This document shows, piece after piece, positions 55,765 to 64,000 of a DNA stretch of 64,000 nt. A program made the translations under genes and the position numbers. The notes beneath the pieces are model-generated. The model searched no databases and was not told the DNA's origin. It saw only the letters and a program-made list of their open reading frames with translations. The number at the start of each line of letters is the position of its first letter. The first letter of the stretch is position 1. The DNA is from Gari tellinella (taxonomy: Eukaryota > Mollusca > Bivalvia > Cardiida > Psammobiidae), in contig OV277869.1 of assembly GCA_922989275.2 (NCBI GenBank), positions 18,189,189 to 18,253,188 of the forward strand, written 5' to 3'.

Positions 55765-55976
55765 TTTATCCCTTTCACTTTCAATGACGCCTTAAAGTGC
55801 GTTTGCAAACAGTTTGGGTCCTCAATCTGTTTGACACTCTTTTCGATATTTATTTAGTCATATAACCTAAAATCTAACTTTGAAACTTGTCTTGCAGACA
55901 ACAATACTGAAGCAGACGACAATAAAGCGGTGAAGGGGCAAACATCTCCCGAATAATTTGAACAAGAAAGGATTAA
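55765..55976 (-). mobile_element. A1-family MITE, hairpin arms mostly deleted
   Basis: TTATCCCTTTCACTTTCAAT, AAAGTGCGTTTGCAAACAGT; core A collapses from TTTGGGTCCT directly to CAATCTGTTTGACAC. GACGACAATAAAGCGGTGAA and AAGAAAGGATTAA end it. Confidence 0.85.
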
Positions 55977-56035
55977 GACAATACATTGTATCTTTGGAAC
56001 CCTTTCTTCCATAGTTGTGAGTACAAATCACCTTT

Positions 56036-56160
56036 ATCAACCTGTGTTTAAGGTAGGATGCTGCTAAAATCATGATGAGAGTTAAGCATTTGAATGAGCT
56101 TTCTGTTTTACTTTCATCTTGTTTCAGCTGTAACCTGTATTCAACGTCTGCATTTAACCC
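56036..56160. repeat. Degenerate core-B hairpin
   Basis: ACCTGTGTTTAAGGTAGGAT and TTTTACTTTCATCTTGTTTC; stem poor. The 140-codon minus frame spanning 55867-56289 crosses this and the A1 element, and is rejected. Confidence 0.5.
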
Positions 56161-56579
56161 TATTTCTTGTGCTTCTATGGAGTTGTAGTTGGAGGCGTTC
56201 AAATGCGTTTCTATTGAGGAAAGGAATATTTCAAAAATGAAAAAGAAAACAGCATTGAACAGTTTGAATCCAAACTGTATGCAAAACATACAAGCAAATT
56301 CGTGATCAGCACATTAAAGCCTAATATTGATTTGTGGTGACGGTAACCATACCCCGTTAGCTTAAAACAGGTGAGAGGAAAGAAGAATTCTCGTTTCTGT
56401 TGAACCCGGTAACCTTGTTGTGGCTTTAATGTTAATTTTCAGAAGTAATTAAGAAGTCTAAATAATTATTTTAATTGCGGCAATGATTGAGCGCGGTTTT
56501 GAGCCTGGCTCAGTTAAAAATACCGCTTAAGGGGTCGGGGCAAGATGCAGGACCACAGACATGGGCCCCTACCCATACG

Positions 56580-56750
56580 TCTACTGCACTGCAGCTTCAC
56601 CGTCTGCTTCGATATTGTCGTCTGCAAACAGTTTTTTAAATATATTTTATATTTTTGAACACCTTCGATTTTGTTTTCAAACAATTTGGACCAAGATCAG
56701 ACGCCGAGTTTCGGCGTCTGATCTGGTTTCAAACTGTTTGCAAATAACAA
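56580..56750 (+). mobile_element. A1-like element with short-turn core A
   Basis: GCTTCACCGTCTGCTTCGAT then ATTGTCGTCTGC; core A at 56679-56740 is CAAGATCAGACGCCGAGTTT then CGGCGTCTGATCTGGTTTCA, with a compact turn. Ends lost. Confidence 0.7.
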
Positions 56751-57137
56751 TTAAAAAGTTATGAACAGGATAAGGATTTTCTCATTGGCTGGTACCTGTT
56801 TCCTTTAAGTTGCAACGAACCTACGGTCTGCTTTCGTCTTGCCGACTGCTGAAATTCAAAATTCAACTCAGTTATCTTTTGTACATGTTATAAGTGTACA
56901 ACTGAAACTGCTGATAAATCGAGGGTTGTCTTTAACAGCTACTATATAGTAATGATGGTTATACAAGGTTTATTTCCCGGGTTTATAAATATATTCTGGT
57001 TTAAGAGTCGTAAGGCAGTTATGCAACCTGCACAAATTATGCACCAGGAACATTACGCACGTGCAGTGATTTGTCAGCGAATGTCTTTTATCCTTTAGAA
57101 GGTATTGAATGTTTGAAGTGAATTAACATAAAATATT
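56751..57137. other. Unassigned sequence
   Basis: Nothing recognised. Confidence 0.45.
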
Positions 57138-57341
57138 GACCCCTGAGACTTAAAACGGGGCAAATTCTAGTTTTCATTCAAGTCTTGCAAACAGTTAGGA
57201 TTCTGGTCACAATGTGACGCGATGCTGACCAAGATCCATTTTTACAATTCTTAAGTCAAAATACCCAAAATTTAAGTTTGATAAATAAAAGCAGACGACA
57301 ATTTATTACAGCTAATGACGTCATAGCAGAGATGAGGTTAA
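57138..57341 (-). mobile_element. A2/S-like element, inverted
   Basis: TTGACCCCTGAGACTTAAAA at the left is S-like; core A at 57186-57247 (TTAGGATTCTGGTCACAATG). AAAGCAGACGACAATTTATT, CTAATGACGTCATAGCAGAG then ATGAGGTTAA is the A2 end. Confidence 0.65.
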
Positions 57342-57487
57342 ATTGCTACTTATATATTGGCATAGTTCAAATAGATGGAGCTAAATGCAGGACTCAAAGA
57401 AATGAAAACCACTAAAACGATTTAGATCCATGTCCGCCGTCGAGAAATAAAGCTTCTGACCTGGCTCTAAACATGTTGAAAATCGGA

Positions 57488-57743
57488 TAAACCCTTTCCT
57501 CCATAAATACGTATTTTTACGCTTTTTATTTATTCCTTCACCGGAAGAAATAGTTTCACTATTTTATATAGTCTATATTATAAATACGTACTTTAAGATA
57601 TATTTCAATATTCTTGAAGATAGAAGCTTAAAGCATGCTGAAAGTAAAGCAGAATGAGCCCTAAGGCTCTACTTTCAACCTGCTTTATGTGGTTAACTGT
57701 CTTCAAAATTAGAAGCAGGGTATAGGGGCTATGGGTAAAGTTA
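57488..57743 (-). mobile_element. B-family MITE
   Basis: TAAACCCTTTCCTCCATAAA at left, GGGGCTATGGGTAAAGTTAA at right. Core B near 57609-57683 (AGCTTAAAGCATGCTGAAAG; right arm missing part of the AAGCAGAATG stem). It lies 8 bp from the next B copy, in the same orientation. Confidence 0.85.
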
Positions 57744-57751
57744 ATAATTAT

Positions 57752-58003
57752 TTAACCCTTTCCCCCATAGAAGCGCCTTTTAGCGCATTGAATTTATTCA
57801 TCCACTGAAGAAAATAGTTCCAATTTTTACAGCCATGAAAATGAATAATAAGAAATTTTTTGTAAATCTTAGCAGATGATAGCTTAAAACAGGCTGAAAG
57901 TAAAGCAGAATGCGCCTTATGGCGCATTCTGCTTTACTTTCAGCCTGCTTTAAGTCACCACCTATTTTCAAGACTAGAAATAAGCTATGTGGGAAAGGGT
58001 TAA
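57752..58003 (-). mobile_element. B-family MITE, full length
   Basis: TTAACCCTTTCCCCCATAGA and GCTATGTGGGAAAGGGTTAA. Core B at 57883-57954: 34-base arms, one mismatch, loop TTAT (GCAGAATGCGCCTTATGGCG). The best-preserved core B of the window after 43782-43856. Confidence 0.93.
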
Positions 58004-58149
58004 GAATGCCATTATTTTTATATGATCACACTGGGTTTACGTCTAGGGGAGCTGTTATTCACCCCAGTATAAACAATAGCAAACGCACACACAATGCAGT
58101 AAATTGGAATACATTACATGTACATTCAAATATGGTTGGCAAACAATTA

Positions 58150-58390
58150 GGGACCTGTAGGAGGTTTCATAAAACTTCGTACGACAAATGTTGTCGTAAG
58201 TCAGATTACAAAAGTCTCATTTTTTTACCATCTAATCTTTTCTTGTAACATTGGATTGGAATCGTCTTGAAAAAAGACGATCCTAAGAGATGTCACCAGA
58301 CAGGATAAGTTAGAGAAATCAGAAATTAAATGTATTTCAAAGTTTTGACTTACGACCGTTTTGTCGTACAAAACTTTATGAAACGGGCCC
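58150..58390. mobile_element. G-family foldback MITE, full length
   Basis: GAGGTTTCATAAAACTTCGT (left tip decayed) and AAACTTTATGAAACGGGCCC; subterminal ACGACAAATGTTGTCGTAAG; centre TTGGAATCGTCTTGAAAAAA then GACGATCC. Confidence 0.9.
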
Positions 58391-58535
58391 CTGATCGAAT
58401 ATCTGACTATAAACTGTTTTTAATGGACACCATGTAGAGAAAACGTTATTTTCCTCCAATAAATGTGATTTACTCTTAAATTGTTTTTGCGTTTACTTAG
58501 AAAGAATAATGCCCTATCCACTGCACCAAATGCTG
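58391..58535. mobile_element. C-family remnant
   Basis: CACCATGTAGAGAAAACGTT, CCAATAAATGTGATTTACTC, GCGTTTACTTAGAAAGAATA then ATGCCCTATCCACTG. Confidence 0.6.
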
Positions 58536-59066
58536 CCTATACATCTAACAGTATAAAGCTTGAAGACTCCCCGACCCCTTCAAAAACACAAAAAACAAGT
58601 AGAATTGGTATGCTCTATGTGCCTTTGTTAAGATGCATGTAATCAAATGTTTTCATTTGAAAGAGGTAAAAGAAAGGCTATGTTTTTTCTGGGAGCATGT
58701 GTAGTTTTTACATGTACCTGCTGAGTCATTATGCCGTATTTTGTGACAGGGTAAAAGTTGGAAACGAAAAATAGCCCTTAAAATGTCAGGTACTCCTAGT
58801 ATCACGATAAACAGGTAAAAATAATAACCATCTTGACATATTTAAAGTCGCAATTCAAATAACTTTAGTCGAATACGGCTGAGATTTTTCACAAGTGATC
58901 GAAAGTCAGCACCCCTGGTTTATCTCAAATGTCACGTATTTTAATGACCAATAAACTGGGTAATCATATGCAAAAACTGAGCCCACCTATTTTTCATAAA
59001 GAACTCGAATGTGTTACAATTTACAGTGAACTCTGTGCTAACCGGTCATTTATAAGAAGTATATAT
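58536..59066. other. Unassigned sequence
   Basis: Nothing recognised. Confidence 0.45.
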
Positions 59067-59314
59067 AAACCCATTATCCCATAGCCCTTTTCTAGTTTTA
59101 AAAACAGGAGACCACTTAAAGCAGATTGAAAGTAAAGAAGAATGCGCCTTGATGCGCATTCTGCTTTCCTTTAGCTTGCCTTAACATACTATCAAAGAGG
59201 ATATAGAAAATATTTTTATGATATACATGCATGACTTCATAAAGTAGCACTATTTTCTTCAGCGAAAGAATAAACTAAAGGCATAAAAGACGTATTTATG
59301 GGGAAACGGGTCAA
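59067..59314 (+). mobile_element. B-family MITE, full length
   Basis: AAACCCATTATCCCATAGCC and ATTTATGGGGAAACGGGTCA. Core B at about 59115-59185 (CTTAAAGCAGATTGAAAGTA, AAGAAGAATGCGCCTTGATG, CGCATTCTGCTTTCCTTTAG). Confidence 0.88.
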
Positions 59315-60048
59315 AGGACGAGTTCAACATGTAGTGCAAGACAAACGTAATGCAGAAAACTCCTCAACAATAACAAGAACATTATGGATCTACTGCATAA
59401 AGCTGTAAATCGTCTCCAGCAATCTCGAAGTCTTCATTGAATGACAGTTTTAAAGGCTCATCTGTTCATATTAACCAGTTTCAGTTTTATTTATTTCTCT
59501 CTCAGTTTGTAACATACAAAAATATAAGAACAGTCCCATACATACTAATTTACAATTTGCCAAGGAAACACGCATATAAATATTCGATGAATCTAATATG
59601 AATATAGGAATTTTATTAACAATTGAATAAATCATTAATTATATTAAACTACAGAATTACACACACAGTGTATAATTTCGTGATTAAACATACCAATACT
59701 GTTAGTACTACTTAATCCTGTAATAATAGTTATAATGATGATAACCGTCACGTTAGTAATACGAGTTTGTGTAATTCGATTCGATTGCGGGCGAGTCTGG
59801 GTAAATATTTTATACATATTCCAAGTCTATTAATAGATCATTATTGTTCTTACTTCATGAAGTGGCAGCGTGGCAATTGGGCAACGTCGGGTAAATACTC
59901 TTAGGCAAGAAATGTGATTAGCAAAGGTCTTACCACACCACATCAAACAGGCAACAGTCTCCCATTCCTCCTCAGACGGCCGCTCGGCCCAAACCGAACT
60001 GTAAATAGTTGTTAAAATACGTGCCTACATGTATATAAATCGTATATA
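59315..60048. other. Unassigned sequence
   Basis: Nothing recognised; GC-richer near 59860-59990. Confidence 0.4.
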
Positions 60049-60209
60049 ACCCATTTGCCAGGTGGATCATTCCATCCTTGTATATTGGACAAGCCGACAC
60101 GTTAATTTAAGGGGTGCCTGATCTAAATTTTTATTTTATTTTCATTTTTATATGAATTATTGTCTGAAAACAGTTCAGACTCATATCAGGTGCCGCATGT
60201 CAGACACTA
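60049..60209 (+). mobile_element. R-type repeat interrupted by E4
   Basis: TAACCCATTTGCCAGGTGGA, ATTCCATCCTTGTATATTGG, AAAACAGTTCAGACTCATAT then CAGGTGCCGCATGTCAGACA. The sequence runs directly into the E element at 60210. Confidence 0.65.
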
Positions 60210-60463
60210 CAGGGCTGCCATAAGTTGACATGAAAAATCCTAAGATATCCAAATTTGCATTTTCAAGTGCGAATTTACGAATCGTACCTTTACCCCATAG
60301 TCTGTTTCTAGTTTTGTTGACACGTGACTACTTAAAGCAGGCTGGAAGTAAAGCAGAATGCGCCTTATGGCGCATTCTGCTTTACTTTCAGCCTGTTTTG
60401 AGCTATCATGTTCTAGAAAAAAATCCGAAGATTAAGGAAAAATCCGGAGAAATGGCAGCCCTG
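60210..60463 (-). mobile_element. E-family MITE (copy E4)
   Basis: CAGGGCTGCCAT and ATGGCAGCCCTG intact, flanked by ACACTA at 60204-60209 and 60464-60469. It is in reverse orientation to E1-E3. Core B at 60331-60402 (GCTGGAAGTAAAGCAGAATG, CGCCTTATGGCG) is nearly perfect. Confidence 0.95.
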
Positions 60464-61300
60464 ACACTACATAACATAAAGTTTACAAAGATATAATGAC
60501 ACAAATACAGAATATAAGACAATATCGTCGGAATGTAATACAAATATTCAAGACATAATATAGTAAACAATGAACAAAAAGTAACTTCTTAAGCACAGGA
60601 TAAAAGTAATACATGACATAATATAGTATAAAACGGTCACAATGTAATAATGAATGGACATAATACAGTAAATAATGTTGATAATATAATGATATTTATT
60701 TTGCCGCACGGTCTCAAACCTAACCGTTTAAAACGCGACTGCATAATTCAAAAGTTAAAGCAGACCATTATATGACAGTGAATGAGTAAAGAAAATACTT
60801 TGTATTAGGGGTTAAACAAATTAAACACAACCGTTTACTGTGAACCAGTTTCTACTAATTTACTATTGCTCTTAGTTGTGACTGATATCTTCAGTTTTGT
60901 AGTGAAATGTAGTATTTTTGTCAATTCATATGGTATTGCCATTTTGAAATTCAAAAACCTCTACTTTACCGAGACGGCATTTTAAAGAATACGTGATTCA
61001 GCCGTTTTCGGGAAAAATTCCGTTATTTCAATGCATTCAATGTGCTCGCTGGCAAAGAAAATGCCAGCTTCCTTTCAAATGCATAGCTTTATTTCGGTTC
61101 ACTTGCTTCCGTTCAATACAAGTGGCGGACCGTTATTGAAGCATTATGGGTTCCTGCTCTTTTTCCGACTTAATGAAAAAGTCAGGTCTGGCCATTGGAC
61201 ACTCTGTATAACTAACATTTACCCCTCAATTTAGTTAATCTAATAAGGAAGCAATCAAGGTTTTTCACCCAGCTTTTGTTGACTGTTCTCAAGTTCCATG
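60464..61300. other. Unassigned sequence
   Basis: ATAATATAGTA-type repeats are scattered at 60545-60680. AGTTAAAGCAGACCATTATA then TGACAGTGAATGAGTAA near 60762 is an isolated A-type end. A 67-codon frame at 61031-61234 is unrecognised. Confidence 0.4.
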
Positions 61301-62665
61301 TTTGTAAATCGAGCCACATTCAGGACCTTATTCAGCTTTGATAGACGCTTAAACTGATGAATCGAGCACCCACATCGATCTCGCGAGAACATAATACGCG
61401 AGATCTAAAAAATACCGAACCTGTATCACCGAAGTTTGACTGAAATACGAGCGCAAACCTGATTAGGTTTTGTACAGCGGATGGACTTGCTAAACAAACC
61501 CTATTTGATTTTTGGCTGCCGTTTTGTTTGAAGTGTTCACTGAACTAACTCCAATTCTGTTCCGTTTCCATTGCTTGTTTCAGCTTCCGCACCTGCGAAT
61601 GTCTACAAAGCTAAATTATGCATTCAAGAAAACGAGACGCGGACTTCCGTGTCTTACTCAAAACTTTTTTTTCACCTTTTAAAAGACGTCTTTACACCCT
61701 GCTTTAATTCTGTACCGCGAATCATAAAATACTCAATGGTGTGGAAAATGGTCTGGTTTAACTGCACGACTTACACGGAAAAAATTATATTAATCTGCTC
61801 GGTTATCTGCAAACTTAGCGACCGCAAATCATACGTATGATTACCACAAATTAAACATGATTGCAGGGGGTATTAATAGATCACAGGGCTATTTATAGAC
61901 ATCGCACGTGCAGTTAGTTTGCGGACAAGACTACTACGTGCGAAGACAATCGGTTATTCTGTATTTCTGCCTGGTGATTGTTCCTTCAAATTGTTTTAAA
62001 GATTTTGGTTTTGAAAAAAATGTTATTTTCTTCACATCTTTGATTCTGATGGAACCCCGAGGGATGAGCGTCCCCTCTTGGTTCTATATTTGTAAATACA
62101 ATGTATTGTCTTCAGACATCCCATTGAGTCCTTTAAAGAGACGGTATTCAACTGTATTTTCTATGTTGAGTTACGGAAATTCTGTTAAAACGAAGAAGGA
62201 TAACGCCATTGGATACGTCACCATACCATGTTTAATGTTATCTTGCCTTTCTTCATTCATTGGTATATTATCCATATTATGTTTAAAAAGTATATTGTAA
62301 TCTAATAGTTTTATTTGCTGGCTTCAAACACAGACGGAAACATAGGTTTGAATGATTCTTAGAAAAACAAAGTTAAAAAAGAAACATACCTCGGCTGAAA
62401 TATATTCTATTTCAAACGCTTATGAAAATTAATTTCATAACTATACAAACAATTATATGATTGAAACTAAAAGCAAATCATTGTTTCCTTCCTAGCACCG
62501 TGTTGTTATCTTTCCCCATTAATACTTTGGCAATGCATGTACATTAGTGTCCAAAGACAGCTCATTGTTTTACAAAGTTTAGGTTCGTCCAATAGTTTCA
62601 TTTCAATTTTTAAGACGGGTTTTTGTAAATCGAGCCACATTCAGGACTGTATTCAGTTTTGATAG
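61301..62665. other. 1.3-kb unexplained segment bounded by a direct repeat
   Basis: TTTGTAAATCGAGCCACATT, continuing TCAGGAC..TATTCAG.TTTGATAG, occurs at 61301-61344 and again at 62622-62665. Between them are frames of 89 codons (61571-61840) and 130 codons (61908-62300), neither recognised. CTGTTCCGTTTCCATTGCTT then GTTTCAG at 61557-61583 resembles a 3' splice site. CGATCTCGCGAG near 61377 pairs with CGCGAGATC near 61398. It may be a decayed element with terminal repeats, or a single-copy region. Confidence 0.35.
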
Positions 62666-63368
62666 AAATTACATAATGCCATGATCAACGATATAACATC
62701 TTAAAGTACATGACAATAAGTTTGCTACGAAATGCTCGTATTAATTCGAAATGCACAGCGTCTTCCTAGTAGTCACATTATTCCCTAATCCATTATATGA
62801 ACAGTTCAACCTTCCAATTAATAATAAAGATAATTACAATTTTTGGTTTATCACATTTATGTACGGAAGTTTATACTGAAAAAGTACCACGTAGTTTTAT
62901 TGTATAAGACTGCTTTAAAACAATAATTGTATATGTAAAATATAACACAACACATAAATGTTGCTCAGCATTGAAATATCAATTATTATTTTTTATTGAA
63001 ATGCATTAAAAATATAACATGAATTTTCTCATGAAAAGGACACTATTTATTGAAAATAACTCTAGGGTCGATTTATTATAGCATTAAAACGATATGCTGG
63101 AAAACCACCTCCTGCTTTCTCTAGTCAATCTATCTATCTGTAATATATACAAGCTAATGTTTTTATGAGAAGTTATATGAAAATAATGTATATGTAAATA
63201 ACCTTTGTCAATTTTAAATTGATATTGAGATATGATTTATTAATAAGAATAGAAACTATATCTTAAAAACGCATATCTTTTTGTAAGCTTTACGTTATAA
63301 ATAAATGTAAACGTCTGAAAGAACACATTGTATATTTTCGTATAATTAACCCTAATAAGTGCATTTTA
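62666..63368. other. Unassigned AT-rich sequence
   Basis: Nothing recognised. Confidence 0.45.
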
Positions 63369-63945
63369 TATTATTATTATTATTATACCAGATTTATATA
63401 GCGCTCTTTTCACACAGGGGTTGTGCGTTCAAAAGCGCTTCACATGAAGTTACACAAATGTACCTACAAACAAGAAAAGACAAAATAACTACAATATGAT
63501 CTAAAATAAACATGAATAAACATATAAAAAGACAGCCCCCAAAATGGCGATCACATTACTCCCATCAATCAGCAATGAAGCAACCGGCTTCTGATTGTCG
63601 ACCGATAGAAACAATAGTAGAGCGCCCAAATGCAGGCCGCCAGGAAAAGACAAATAACTACAATTAGATATAAAATAAACATAATAAACGTACAAAAGAC
63701 AACCCCCAAAAATGGCGATCACGTTACCCCATCAATCAAGAGCAACGAAGCAAATGGCTTCTTTATGCGGACTGATAGAAATAACAGTAGAGCGCCCAAT
63801 GAAGGCCACTAAACATACAGAAGACAGCCCCCAAAACGGCGATTGCACTACCTCAACAATCGAGAGCAACGAAGCAAATGGCTTCTTTATGCCGACTGAT
63901 AGAAATAATAGCAGAACGCCCAATGCAGGCCGCCCAATGTAACAT
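63369..63945 (-). mobile_element. SINE/LINE-like element with internal tandem repeats
   Basis: Its 3' end is on the left: (TTA)n at 63369-63387, then CCAGATTTATATAGCGCTCT and TTTCACACAGGGGTTGTGCG, the inverse of 40285-40355. To the right are three tandem copies starting GACAGCCCCCAAAATGGCGA (63531), 63698 and 63823, with periods 167 and 125, each containing CAAATGGCTTCT-type and AGAGCGCCCAATG sequence. The overlapping short frames on both strands follow the repeat and are not genes. The 5' end was not found before the window edge. Confidence 0.75.
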
Positions 63946-64000
63946 AACTAGGAAAAATAGCATGCGACAATAACTAAAATTTCTATAAGAGACCGAAAAC

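Noticed and set aside
55867..56289. 140-codon minus-strand frame
   Set aside because: It crosses an A1 element and a degenerate core-B hairpin; its C-terminal part is the A1 arm translated.
57910..58248. 112-codon frame
   Set aside because: It spans the core-B hairpin of a B element and the end of a G element.
61908..62300. 130-codon frame as a gene
   Set aside because: No domain recognised, no start context or splice support; kept only as part of an unexplained segment.
61301..62665. LTR retrotransposon
   Set aside because: The direct repeats are only about 44 bp, and no primer binding site, polypurine tract or Gag/Pol motif is seen.

Overview
This is an AT-rich eukaryotic (animal) window in which I find no protein-coding gene I would defend. 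There are no operons, ribosome binding sites or bacterial features. The organism is probably a bivalve mollusc: the dominant repeat hairpin, the GGGCCCGTTTCATAAAAC foldback and the ACGGACGGACG-type repeat look familiar from bivalve DNA. That is recall, not a search, and I hold the species level open.

The window is a repeat graveyard built mostly from short non-autonomous DNA transposons (MITEs). Two palindromic modules recur. Core A is about 66 bp, reads AAACAGTTTGGATCCTGATC, continues through AGACGCC and a 3-6 base turn, and folds back on itself. Core B is about 72 bp, reads CTTAAAGCAGGCTGAAAGTA, continues through AAGCAGAATGCGCC and a 4-base loop, and folds back. Each core sits inside several element families with different ends. 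Families with TTAACCC...GGGTTAA ends (piggyBac-like by the TTAA) are A1 and A2 (core A) and B (core B). Families with TACAGT...ACTGTA ends (TA target, Tc1/mariner/pogo-like) are C (TACAGTGGAGAA, core A), D (TACAGTGCTCCC, core A) and F (TACAGTAAAACC, core B). Family E has CAGGGCTGCCAT ends, a 6-bp target duplication and core B. R and S carry core A with ends I cannot fix. Families G, M, N, O and one TTAA-flanked foldback are unrelated palindromic elements.

Layout: 0-8 kb has A1, C, a 586-bp foldback, R and half of a G element. 8-25 kb has A1, A2, F, D, S and C copies, two large palindromes near 15 kb, two tRNA-like stretches and a solo satellite-like monomer. 25-32 kb holds two decayed non-LTR retrotransposons: an RTE-like fragment on the minus strand, and a longer L1/Tx1-like copy on the plus strand split by a three-copy tandem insertion. 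32-50 kb is dense in C, D, A1, A2, B, E, G, M and S copies. 50-64 kb has a 14-bp minisatellite grown from the end of a D element, MITEs N and O, more A/B/G/E copies, a 1.3-kb unexplained stretch and a SINE/LINE-like element with internal tandem repeats at the right edge.

The most interesting signal is the shared use of the two hairpin modules by families whose ends imply different transposases, together with paired base changes in both hairpin arms and repeated loss of one arm at the palindrome centre.
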